From assembly GCF_030814415.1 (NCBI RefSeq), contig NZ_JAUSVB010000006.1:339589-403588 (forward strand): DNA of 64,000 nucleotides, written 5' to 3'. Below are positions 16,998 to 24,257 of this stretch, piece by piece. How positions within the stretch are numbered: position 1 is the first letter of the stretch; each line of letters begins with the position of its first letter. A program made the translations under genes and the position numbers. The notes under the pieces were generated by a model. The model was not told the DNA's origin and made no database searches. It was given only the letters and a program-made list of their open reading frames with translations. Origin of the DNA: Cellulomonas humilata (GTDB taxonomy: Bacteria; Actinomycetota; Actinomycetes; Actinomycetales; Cellulomonadaceae).

Positions 16998-18962
16998 TCA
17001 GCCTTCGCGCACCACCGCGACCGCACCAGGCGGGACGACGAGGGTGCCCGGCACAGGCTCGTCGCGGAGGAGCTCGTGCCCGGTCGCCGCGACCTTGACC
17101 TCGTCGGTCGTGTGGTTGAGGACGAAGAGCCACGAGCGGCCGTCGTCGGCGACCCGGCGGACGGCCTCGACCCCGTCGTGCTCCGGCGTCAGGCCCGCCT
17201 CCGCGATCAGCGCGTCCGTCACGCCCTGCAGCCCGTCGGCGCTGAGACGCGTCCCCACGTACCACGCGGCTCCCGCGCCGACGGGTCGCCGCGTGAGGGC
17301 AGGCCAGCCGGCGAGGTCGCCGTCGGCGAACGTGCGCACCGCTGACGTGCCCGCCGCGAGGTGCGTCTGCTCCGACCAGACGTCGGCGGTCGTGCCGTCG
17401 TCGAGGGTGAGCGTCTCGCCGTCCTGCAGCGCCCAGAACTCCTCGGTGCGCACCCCCAGCAGCTCCCGGAAGGCGCCCGGGTAGCCGCCGAGGCGGATGT
17501 GGTCGTGCTCGTCGGCGATGCCCGAGAAGTACGTGACCAGCACGGACGCACCGCGCACGGCGGCCCGCGCGATGTTCGACGCGTCCGCGTCGGTCACCAG
17601 GTAGAGAGCCGGCACGACGACGAGCGAGTACTCCGACAGGTCCGCCGACGGCCGCACGATGTCCACCGTGACGTTCCGCTGCCACAGCGCGCGGTAGTGC
17701 GCGAGGACGCGGTCCGGGTAGGTGACGGCGGCCGACGGGTGGCTGTCGAGCTCGGTGCCCCACCAGGCCGGGTAGTCGAAGACGATCGCAGCCCGCGCGC
17801 GGACGCGGCTGCCCCCGACCTCGCTCAGGGCCTTCAGGGCCGACCCGAGCGCGACCGTGTTGCGCCACACGTCGGTGTCCGTACCCGCGTGCGGCAGCAT
17901 CGCCGAGTGGAACTTCTCCGCACCCGTGGCGGACTGCCGCCACTGGAAGAACATCACCGCGTCCGCGCCGCGGGCCACGTGCGCCAGCGAGTGCCGGAGC
18001 ATCTCGCCCGGACGCTTGGTGCGGTTGCGCGGCTGCCAGTTCACCGCGCTCGTCGAGTGCTCCATGAGCATCCACGGGTCGCCGCCGGCCACCCCGCGCG
18101 TGAGGTCCGCGCTGAACGCGAGCTCGACGTGGGCCTCCGGGTCGTGGGCGCGCGTGTAGTGGTCGTTGGCGATGACGTCGAGGTCGTCGGCCCAGGAGAA
18201 GTAGTCCATCCACTTCGTGCCCGTGGAGAGCATGAGGTTGGTGGTCGTCGGCACGTTCGGCGTGACCTCGCGCAGCACGTCCCGCAGCGCGCGGTAGTGC
18301 ACCAGCAGCTCGTCCGAGGAGAACCGCGCGAAGTCCAGCTGCTGGGTCGGGTTCGGGTACGTCGGCGCGCTGCGCGGGGGCAGCACCTCGTCGAAGTCGT
18401 CGTACCGCTGCGACCAGAACGCCGTGCCCCAGGCGGCGTTGAGCGCCTCGACCGTGCCGTACCGGTCCGCCAGCCAGCGCCGGAACGCGGCCGCGGCGTC
18501 GTCGGAGAAGTCGTGCGGGACGTGGCAGCCCAGCTCGTTGTCCACGTGCCAGAGCGCCAGCGCCGGGTGGTCCCCGTACCGCTCCGCCATCGTCCGCGTC
18601 ATCCGCAGCACGTACTCGCGGTACGCCGGCGACGACACCCGGTACGCCTGCCGACCGCCCGGGTGCAGCACCGTGCCGTCCGCCAGCACCGGCAGGAACT
18701 CCGGGTGCTTGCGTGTCAGCCACGGGGGCGGGCTCGCGGTCGCGGTGGCCAGCGTGACCTTGATGCCCGCTGCGTGGAGCCGGTCGAGGATGTCGTCGAG
18801 CCACCCGAAGTCGAACTCGCCCTCGCGCGGCTCCAGTTGTGCCCAGCTGAAGATGCCGACGCTGACCAGCGTGACGCCGGCCTGCTGCATGAGTTCGACG
18901 TCCTCGATGCGGGTGGCCAGGGGCCACTGCTCGGGGTTGTAGTCGCCGCCGTACTGGATCAT
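16998..18962 (-). CDS. Beta-galactosidase, GH42
   Basis: 654-residue intracellular GH42 enzyme releasing galactose from galactan or arabinogalactan side chains. The N-terminal GGDYNPEQWP is the family hallmark. Acid/base Glu143 lies in WHVDNELG and nucleophile Glu301 in MLMEHSTSAVNW. The catalytic barrel (1-390), trimerisation alpha/beta domain (390-590, VVVPALYLV and others) and short C-terminal beta domain are all present. No signal peptide. Its start overlaps the stop of the GH43-like gene by four bases, placing it last in the Gfo/Idh, GH43-like, GH42 operon, whose promoter carries both operator types of the rhamnose island. Confidence 0.95.
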   Translation of the reverse strand: MIQYGGDYNPEQWPLATRIEDVELMQQAGVTLVSVGIFSWAQLEPREGEFDFGWLDDILDRLHAAGIKVTLATATASPPPWLTRKHPEFLPVLADGTVLHPGGRQAYRVSSPAYREYVLRMTRTMAERYGDHPALALWHVDNELGCHVPHDFSDDAAAAFRRWLADRYGTVEALNAAWGTAFWSQRYDDFDEVLPPRSAPTYPNPTQQLDFARFSSDELLVHYRALRDVLREVTPNVPTTTNLMLSTGTKWMDYFSWADDLDVIANDHYTRAHDPEAHVELAFSADLTRGVAGGDPWMLMEHSTSAVNWQPRNRTKRPGEMLRHSLAHVARGADAVMFFQWRQSATGAEKFHSAMLPHAGTDTDVWRNTVALGSALKALSEVGGSRVRARAAIVFDYPAWWGTELDSHPSAAVTYPDRVLAHYRALWQRNVTVDIVRPSADLSEYSLVVVPALYLVTDADASNIARAAVRGASVLVTYFSGIADEHDHIRLGGYPGAFRELLGVRTEEFWALQDGETLTLDDGTTADVWSEQTHLAAGTSAVRTFADGDLAGWPALTRRPVGAGAAWYVGTRLSADGLQGVTDALIAEAGLTPEHDGVEAVRRVADDGRSWLFVLNHTTDEVKVAATGHELLRDEPVPGTLVVPPGAVAVVREG

Positions 18963-20062
18963 CGGGTCCTCGCCGCTCGTCGTAGGTCTAGGTCAACATG
19001 GTCGTGGGGGTCGCACACCAGGTGGCCGTCGACCACGCGGGCTTCTGCCACGCGCACGACGGCCCGTCTCGTGGCCGGGTCCTCGCCCGCGCCGGTCTCA
19101 CCGAACGGTGACACGTCGTGCGTGAAGTAGAAGATCCAGGCCTGGTCGTCCGTCGCGACGACGTCCGCGTGGTGGCCGCGCGGCTCGACCAGGATGCGCC
19201 CGTCGGCGGTCCATTGCTCCAGGTCGTCCGACCGGTACACCGCCTGACCGCGCCACTCGTCGACGATCATCCAGTGCCAGCCGCCGAGCGTGAACACGTT
19301 GGGGCCTTCGTGCGGGCGACCCTCGATGACGGGCCGCGACGGCCCCCACGTCTCCAGGTCCCTGGAGTCGGCGCACCACGTCGTCGAGTCCGCGGCCTCG
19401 TCCTTGAACCACATGCGGTAGCCGTCGGCCGTCGGTGCGACGCAGGCGTCGATCACGTAGTCCGAGCTCAGCGGCACGATCCCGTGGTACTTCCAGGTGA
19501 CCAGGTCGTCGGACACGTGGTGCAGGATGTGCCGCTCGTGCCCGGCCCACTGCTCCGGGATCCCCGTGATGTAGCTGACGAACATGTGGAAGCGCCCCTC
19601 GGCGAACACGACCTCGGGTGCCCAGAGGGTGTTGCGACCCTCGCCGGGGTCCAGCCCGTCGACCACCCCGCGGTGCGTCCAGGTCAGCCCGCCGTCGGCG
19701 CTCGTCGCGACCGCGATGTCCGTCCCGTGCACCCAGCTGACCCCGGGCCTGTCGTCGTCGACCCGCCGCTGCGTCGCGAACAACCACCAGGCCCCGTCGG
19801 GCCCCTCGACCACGGTGGGATCGGTAGGCGCCCCGAGCGGATCGGTGAACAAGGGATCGGGCGCGACGCGGACGTCCGCAGATCCGGTCGTCAGAACGCC
19901 CGAACGTGCGGACGTTGTGGTGGGAGTGGAGCTTGCGTCCGCAGATTCGGTCGTCGGGACGCTCGAATCTGCGGACGTTGCGCTGAGGGGAGGGCGTGCG
20001 TCCGAGCGTGTGGTCGCTCGGGCAGCCAGTTGCTCGGGCGTTCGGGTGGGGTGGTTCGTCAT
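18959..20062 (-). CDS. GH43-like five-bladed beta-propeller glycosidase
   Basis: 367 residues. From about residue 65 the protein is a five-bladed propeller of the GH43/GH32-like clan: DPLGAPTDPTVV (putative base Asp), TLWAPEVVFAEGRFHMF, VIDACVAP and HEGPNVF (putative acid Glu), with repeated W-x-W strands. Likely substrates are arabinofuranosyl, xylosyl or galactosyl linkages of plant polymers. There is no signal peptide. The first 60 or so residues are low-complexity Ser/Thr/Ala/Asp and are encoded by inverted-repeat words, so the true start or the origin of this extension is uncertain. The ATG overlaps the Gfo/Idh stop by four bases, arguing for coupling from this start. Confidence 0.82.
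   Translation of the reverse strand: MTNHPTRTPEQLAARATTRSDARPPLSATSADSSVPTTESADASSTPTTTSARSGVLTTGSADVRVAPDPLFTDPLGAPTDPTVVEGPDGAWWLFATQRRVDDDRPGVSWVHGTDIAVATSADGGLTWTHRGVVDGLDPGEGRNTLWAPEVVFAEGRFHMFVSYITGIPEQWAGHERHILHHVSDDLVTWKYHGIVPLSSDYVIDACVAPTADGYRMWFKDEAADSTTWCADSRDLETWGPSRPVIEGRPHEGPNVFTLGGWHWMIVDEWRGQAVYRSDDLEQWTADGRILVEPRGHHADVVATDDQAWIFYFTHDVSPFGETGAGEDPATRRAVVRVAEARVVDGHLVCDPHDHVDLDLRRAARTR
19870..19977. repeat. Inverted-repeat words within the GH43-like 5' coding region
   Basis: A perfect 14-bp inverted repeat (cgtccgcagattcg, 19936-19949, and its complement at 19964-19977) is preceded by a degenerate copy of the same unit at about 19873-19914. The repeats are read through in frame as the Ser/Thr-rich N-terminus of the hydrolase. 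Their style matches the intergenic palindromic elements elsewhere in the window. Confidence 0.75.
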
Positions 20063-21168
20063 GCCGGGCGGAGGTCTTCGATGCCGTGCAGGAAGCCGTC
20101 GCGCAGGGTGCTGCCCGGGGCGAGGTCGGCCTTGGTGACCGGGCGGCCCAGGGTCGCCGACGCGTAGATCGCGGTGACCAGCTCGAGCGACCGGTGCGGG
20201 TCCGCCGCGACAGCCGGCAGCGGCTCGCCGGAGCGCAGCGCTTCGTAGACCGCGCGGAGGAGCGGGGTGTGGCCGGAGGGCTCGTCGTCGACCGGCAGCG
20301 TCCACGACGACGGCGCCGCGTCCGGCTCTGCACCGGTGCGGGACGGCGCCGCGGTGAGCCGCCAGGAGCGGGCGTCGTGACCATAGAGGTGCTCGACCTC
20401 GACCGTGCCGAGCGTGGTGTCGACCCGCACGTAGCTGACCTGGCGCGGCGCCAGCGCGGTGGTCAGCACGGACACGATCGCGTTGTTGGCGAACCGGATC
20501 ACCGCCGTCGACGTGTCCTCGGTCTCCAGGTCACGGTCCAGGCGGAACGCGCGAGCGTCGACCTCCGCCCACTCGCCGAGCAGGAACCCGAGCAGGTCGA
20601 GCTGGTGGATGCCGAGCCCGAGCAGCGGCCCGCCACCCTCCGTCGCCCACTTCCCGCGCCATGGCACGGCGTAGTAGTCCTCCTGCTTGCGGTACCAGAG
20701 CGTGTGGCAGACGCCGACGAGCGGGCGCCCGAGCGTGCCGTGGGCCAGCAGCCTCTGCACGTGCCCGACGGCGGTCCCGGTGCGCTGCTGGAACACCACC
20801 GCGTACTCCCGACCGACCTCGTGGGCTACCTCGAGGACCGCATCCAGGTCCGCCAGCGACAGCACCGGCGGCTTCTCGCAGACCACGTGGGCACCGGCAC
20901 GCAGCGCGGTGATCGCCTGGTCCTTATGCAGGCCGGGCGGGGTGCAGAGGTGCACCACGTCGACCGTCTCGGCAGCGAGGAGAGCATCGAGGCTGTCGTA
21001 CCGGCCGGCCACCCTGTACTCGTCGGCGAACTTCTCTCGCACGGCCGAGGTCGGGTCCGCGACCGCGACGACCGACGCCAACGGGTCGCGTCCGAGCACC
21101 TGCGCGTGGGCGTGTGCGATAGCCCCCGTCCCGACGATGGCGACCTTCAGCGTGCCCTGCTCCGTCAC
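20059..21168 (-). CDS. Gfo/Idh/MocA family oxidoreductase
   Basis: 369 residues. The Rossmann fold opens with VAIVGTGAIAHAHAQVLG, the superfamily CEKPP motif follows about 90 residues later, and the substrate half has GGGPLLGLGIHQLDLLGFLLG, whose Gly/His pattern is typical. I chose the GTG with agggag six bases upstream. Alternative ATG and TTG starts at 21189 and 21201 lack a ribosome binding site and would put the operator inside the gene. First gene of the operon with GH43-like and GH42. It probably interconverts a sugar or sugar acid derived from rhamnogalacturonan; the substrate is unknown. Confidence 0.87.
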   Translation of the reverse strand: MTEQGTLKVAIVGTGAIAHAHAQVLGRDPLASVVAVADPTSAVREKFADEYRVAGRYDSLDALLAAETVDVVHLCTPPGLHKDQAITALRAGAHVVCEKPPVLSLADLDAVLEVAHEVGREYAVVFQQRTGTAVGHVQRLLAHGTLGRPLVGVCHTLWYRKQEDYYAVPWRGKWATEGGGPLLGLGIHQLDLLGFLLGEWAEVDARAFRLDRDLETEDTSTAVIRFANNAIVSVLTTALAPRQVSYVRVDTTLGTVEVEHLYGHDARSWRLTAAPSRTGAEPDAAPSSWTLPVDDEPSGHTPLLRAVYEALRSGEPLPAVAADPHRSLELVTAIYASATLGRPVTKADLAPGSTLRDGFLHGIEDLRPA

Positions 21169-21188
21169 GTCCGGCTCCCTTGCCTGCA

Positions 21189-21200
21189 TGAATCGACTCA
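21189..21200. promoter_or_regulatory. Rhamnose-island operator (TGAATCG type)
   Basis: TGAATCGACTCA, one base off the perfect palindrome TGAATCGATTCA found before the neighbouring lacI gene. It lies 21 bases before the chosen start of the Gfo/Idh, GH43-like, GH42 operon, linking that operon to the rhamnose genes. Confidence 0.65.
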
Positions 21201-21206
21201 ATCAAC

Positions 21207-21220
21207 GGTAAGCGCTTGCC
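21207..21220. promoter_or_regulatory. LacI-type operator, CGCTT family
   Basis: GGTAAGCGCTTGCC with a perfect AAGCGCTT core, 7 bases upstream (in gene orientation) of the TGAATCG-type box. The same order of the two box types occurs before the rhamnose mutarotase gene, implying control by two LacI-family proteins. Confidence 0.65.
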
Positions 21221-21286
21221 TACCGATCCGTCCATCCGCCCCGCCCGCGATCCCGCGCTACACCGTGTCGCGAGCTCGTCACACCG

Positions 21287-21378
21287 AGCCGAACTCGTCT
21301 GTTGCAACCGACGAGTTCGGCTGCGAGCGACGAGTTCGGCCGGGACTGATGAGTTCGGGCGTGACGGACGAGATCGGC
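21287..21378. repeat. Intergenic palindromic element, GCCGAACTCGT word
   Basis: Perfect 13-bp arms (agccgaactcgtc and its complement) surround a 10-base loop containing the palindrome GTTGCAAC (21287-21322). Then come a further copy of the word (cgacgagttcggc, 21328-21340), a GGACTG linker at 21343-21348, another copy (tgagttcgggc) and a diverged copy (gacgagatcggct). It occupies the gap between the Gfo/Idh operon and lacI. The same word and loop recur near 55.4 kb. Confidence 0.85.
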
Positions 21379-21428
21379 TCAGCCGACGGGGTCGGCTGGG
21401 TCGTCCTCGCGCGTGCGTCGGCCCGGGC

Positions 21429-22475
21429 TCAGGCCGAGGGGTCCGACGAGCCCCGGACCACCAGCTCCGGCTGGAACTGGATGCGCTGGTGCTGGAACGT
21501 CGAGCCCTCCGAGCGCTGGCGCAGGAGCAGGTCGGCGGCGGTCCAGCCCAGCTGGTGCGTCGGCTGGCGGACGGACGTCAGCGGCACGGTGAGCATCGAC
21601 GCGAACACGACGTCGTCGTACCCGACCACGGCCATCTCGGCGGGGATCGCGACGCCGTGGGCCCGCAGCGCGCGCAGGGCGCCTAGCGCGGTGAGGTCGT
21701 TGACGCAGAACATCGCGGTCGGCCGGTCGCCGTCGGCCGCGAGCAGCCGGTTGACCCCGTCCTCGCCGCCCTCGGCGTTCAGCGAGCCGATGGTGATCTC
21801 GACGAGCGCCGCGGAGGGGTCGAGCCCGGCGGCGGTGAGCGCGGCGAGCACGCCCTCGCGACGGTCGACGCACTGCTTGATGGTCTGGGGCCCGTTGATG
21901 AACGCGATACGGGTGTGCCCGAGGCTGACCAGGTGCTCGACGGCCAGGGCGCCGCCGCGCACGTCGTCGACCGCGACCGAGGAGATGTCGTCGACCGGGG
22001 ACGTGGTGTCGAGCAGGACCACGTCGATGCCCCGGTCCCGCAGGGCCAGCAGGGCGTCCAGCGAGCCGGCGGACGGAGTGACCATGACGCCCTGCACGCC
22101 GTGCTCCTCGAACAGCCGCAGGTACCGGGCCTCGCGCTCGGGGTCCTCGTCGGACGAGCTGAGCATGAGGGTGTACTCGTCGGCGGCCAGCCGGTCCTCG
22201 ACGCCGCGGGCGACCTCCGTGAAGAACGGGTTGGCGATGTCGAGCACGATGGCGCCGACGGTCTGGATGGTCCCCGCGCGCAGCTGCCGGGCGGAGGCGT
22301 TGCGGACGAACTGCAGCTCCTCGATGGCCACGAGCACGCGGTCGCGGGTGGTGTCGCTGACCTGGTCGGGGCGGTTCAGCACGTTGGAGACGGTGCCGAC
22401 GGAGACTCCGGCCCGCTTGGCGACGTCCGTGATGGAGGGTCGGCGGTCCGCGCGTCCCCGTGTCGTCGTCGACAT
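21429..22475 (-). CDS. LacI-family regulator, probable rhamnose-island repressor
   Basis: 348 residues. N-terminal LacI helix-turn-helix (SITDVAKRAGVSVGTVSNVLNRP, the hinge helix following near residue 55) and a periplasmic-binding-type effector domain ending FQPELVVRGSS. The start is the Met immediately before this DNA-binding domain; the open frame upstream contains the operator and is not coding. It is divergent from the rhamnose operon. TGAATCG-type palindromes lie before itself, the rhamnose operon, the GH42 operon and the class II aldolase, so it is the best candidate for the protein binding them. The likely effector is rhamnose, a rhamnose-phosphate or a rhamnogalacturonan fragment (inferred). 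Confidence 0.88.
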   Translation of the reverse strand: MSTTTRGRADRRPSITDVAKRAGVSVGTVSNVLNRPDQVSDTTRDRVLVAIEELQFVRNASARQLRAGTIQTVGAIVLDIANPFFTEVARGVEDRLAADEYTLMLSSSDEDPEREARYLRLFEEHGVQGVMVTPSAGSLDALLALRDRGIDVVLLDTTSPVDDISSVAVDDVRGGALAVEHLVSLGHTRIAFINGPQTIKQCVDRREGVLAALTAAGLDPSAALVEITIGSLNAEGGEDGVNRLLAADGDRPTAMFCVNDLTALGALRALRAHGVAIPAEMAVVGYDDVVFASMLTVPLTSVRQPTHQLGWTAADLLLRQRSEGSTFQHQRIQFQPELVVRGSSDPSA

Positions 22476-22608
22476 CGACCGTCGTCCTCTCCGTCGAAAC
22501 CCATCGCGCGTGCGCCCGATGGTAGTTGCCCCGCGCCGGCCGTCGTGGGTGCCTCGCTGCACCACGCCTCTTGTGGCTGCCGGGTCGGACGCGTACGGTG
22601 CAGGATAG

Positions 22609-22620
22609 TGAATCGATTCA
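22609..22620. promoter_or_regulatory. Rhamnose-island operator, perfect palindrome
   Basis: TGAATCGATTCA, a perfect 12-bp palindrome between the divergent lacI and rhamnose mutarotase genes, 133 bases ahead of the lacI start. Probable autoregulatory site. Confidence 0.7.
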
Positions 22621-22667
22621 TCGAGTTCAAGGAAGCTCTCCCGCAAAGTCGCTCCCGGGGCCTACCC

Positions 22668-22712
22668 TTGACACCGCGGTAAACGCTTACTTAGAGTGCA
22701 TGAATCGTTTCA
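22668..22712 (+). promoter_or_regulatory. Promoter with two operators before the rhamnose operon
   Basis: A -35 TTGACA (22668-22673) and a -10-like TAGAGT (22692-22697) are spaced 18 bases. The CGCTT-type box GGTAAACGCTTACT (22678-22691) fills the spacer, and the palindrome-like TGAATCGTTTCA (22701-22712) covers the expected start site. Binding at either would block RNA polymerase. The ATG of the mutarotase follows 28 bases later. Confidence 0.7.
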
Positions 22713-22740
22713 ACGTTGATACGAGAAAGGTAGGCGGCGC

Positions 22741-23106
22741 ATGACCCGCGTGTGCTTCGTGTCCCGCGTCCGGCCCGACCGGCTGGACGAGTACCGGTCC
22801 CGGCACGCCGCCGTGTGGCCCGAGATGCTCGAGGCCCTGCGTGACACCGGCTGGCGCGACTACTCGCTGTTCCTGTCCGGTGACGGCCTGCTCGTCGGCT
22901 ACCTCGAGACCGACGACTACGCCGCCGCCCAGGAGGCCATGACCCGCACCGCGGTCAACCCGCGCTGGCAGGCCGAGATGAGCGAGTTCTTCGTCGACGA
23001 CGGCAACCCCGACGAGGGCTTCCGGGTCCTCGACGAGGTGTTCCACCTGGAGGACCAGCTGCGTGCGGCCGGCCTCGCCACCCACCCCCAGGAGCTCCGC
23101 GCATGA
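22741..23106 (+). CDS. rhaM: L-rhamnose mutarotase
   Basis: 121 residues, the usual length for RhaM/RhaU, which interconverts alpha and beta anomers of L-rhamnose ahead of the isomerase. Family signatures are present: a His in SRHAAVWPEML (about residue 22), GWRDYSLFL near residue 38, and a Trp within the NPRWQAEM segment. Cytoplasmic dimeric ferredoxin-like fold expected. First gene of the rhamnose operon; the start of the isomerase overlaps its stop by four bases. Confidence 0.95.
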   Translation: MTRVCFVSRVRPDRLDEYRSRHAAVWPEMLEALRDTGWRDYSLFLSGDGLLVGYLETDDYAAAQEAMTRTAVNPRWQAEMSEFFVDDGNPDEGFRVLDEVFHLEDQLRAAGLATHPQELRA

Positions 23107-24257
23107 CCATCCAGGATGTCCTCCGACAGCAGACGATCGAGCTCCCGTCCTGGGCGTTCGGCAACTCCGGCACCCGGTTCAAGGTGTTCGCCCAGCAGGG
23201 CGTCCCGCGCGACCCGTACGAGAAGATCGCCGACGCGGCGCAGGTGCACCGGTACACGGGCGTGGCGCCGCGGGTCAGCCTGCACATCCCGTGGGACCTG
23301 GTCGACGACTACGACGACCTCGCGCGCCACGCCAAGGAGCAGGGCGTGTCCATCGGGGCGATCAACTCGAACCTGTTCCAGGACGACGACTACATGCTCG
23401 GCTCGCTGACGCACCCGTCGGCGAGCGTGCGGGCGAAGGCTGTCGCGCACCACCTGCAGTGCATCGACGTCATGCGCGCCACCGGCTCCACGGACCTCAA
23501 GCTCTGGCTGCCCGACGGCCTCAACTACCCCGGCCAGGACTCGCTGCGCGCCCGGCAGGACCGGCTCGCGGACTCGCTCGCCGAGATCTACGCGGCCCTC
23601 GACCCGAACCACCGGCTGATCCTCGAGTACAAGTTCTTCGAGCCCGCGTTCTACTCGATGGACATCCCCGACTGGGGCACGTCGCTGCTGCACTGCCTGG
23701 CGCTGGGGGACCGTGCGTTCGTCGTGCTGGACACCGGGCACCACGCGCCGGGGACCAACATCGAGTTCATCGTCGCCCAGTTGCTGCGGGCGGGCCGCCT
23801 GGGTGCGTTCGACTTCAACTCCCGGTTCTACGCCGACGACGACCTCATGGTCGGCTCCGCGGACCCGTTCCAGCTGTTCCGGATCATGCACGAGATCGTG
23901 CAGTCGGGTGCCCTGGCACCCACGAGCGGGGTCAACTTCATGCTCGACCAGTGCCACAACATCGAGCCGAAGATCCCCGGGCAGATCCGCTCGGTCATGA
24001 ACGTGCAGGAGGCCACGGCGAAGGCGCTGCTGGTCGACGCCGACGCGCTGCTGGAGGCGCAGACGGCCGGTGACGTGCTCGGCGCCAACGGCCTGGTCAT
24101 GGATGCCTTCAACACGGATGTCCGGCCGCTGCTCGCGGACCTGCGGGAGTCGCAAGGCCTCGATCCCGACCCGATCGGGGCGTACAAGGCGTCGGGGTAC
24201 GCGGAGAAGATCGTCGCCGAGCGCGTCGGTGGCAACCAGGCGGGATGGGGAGCATGA
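23103..24257 (+). CDS. rhaI: L-rhamnose isomerase, Pseudomonas type
   Basis: 384-residue TIM-barrel isomerase converting L-rhamnose to L-rhamnulose. It is of the RhaI type (P. stutzeri/Rhizobium), not the E. coli RhaA type. Metal-binding residues are seen in LILEYKFFEPAFYS, VVLDTGHHAPGTNIE and FDFNSRFYADDD. The length and the SGTRFKVFAQQGVPRDPYEKI N-terminus fit the family. Coupled by four-base overlaps to the mutarotase before and the aldolase after. Confidence 0.95.
   Translation: MTIQDVLRQQTIELPSWAFGNSGTRFKVFAQQGVPRDPYEKIADAAQVHRYTGVAPRVSLHIPWDLVDDYDDLARHAKEQGVSIGAINSNLFQDDDYMLGSLTHPSASVRAKAVAHHLQCIDVMRATGSTDLKLWLPDGLNYPGQDSLRARQDRLADSLAEIYAALDPNHRLILEYKFFEPAFYSMDIPDWGTSLLHCLALGDRAFVVLDTGHHAPGTNIEFIVAQLLRAGRLGAFDFNSRFYADDDLMVGSADPFQLFRIMHEIVQSGALAPTSGVNFMLDQCHNIEPKIPGQIRSVMNVQEATAKALLVDADALLEAQTAGDVLGANGLVMDAFNTDVRPLLADLRESQGLDPDPIGAYKASGYAEKIVAERVGGNQAGWGA

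Noticed and set aside
15799..18927. Very long minus-strand frame covering the GH42 and YcaQ-like genes
   Set aside because: Composition is Arg/Gly/Pro-rich with no domain; both real genes show full family motifs in other frames.
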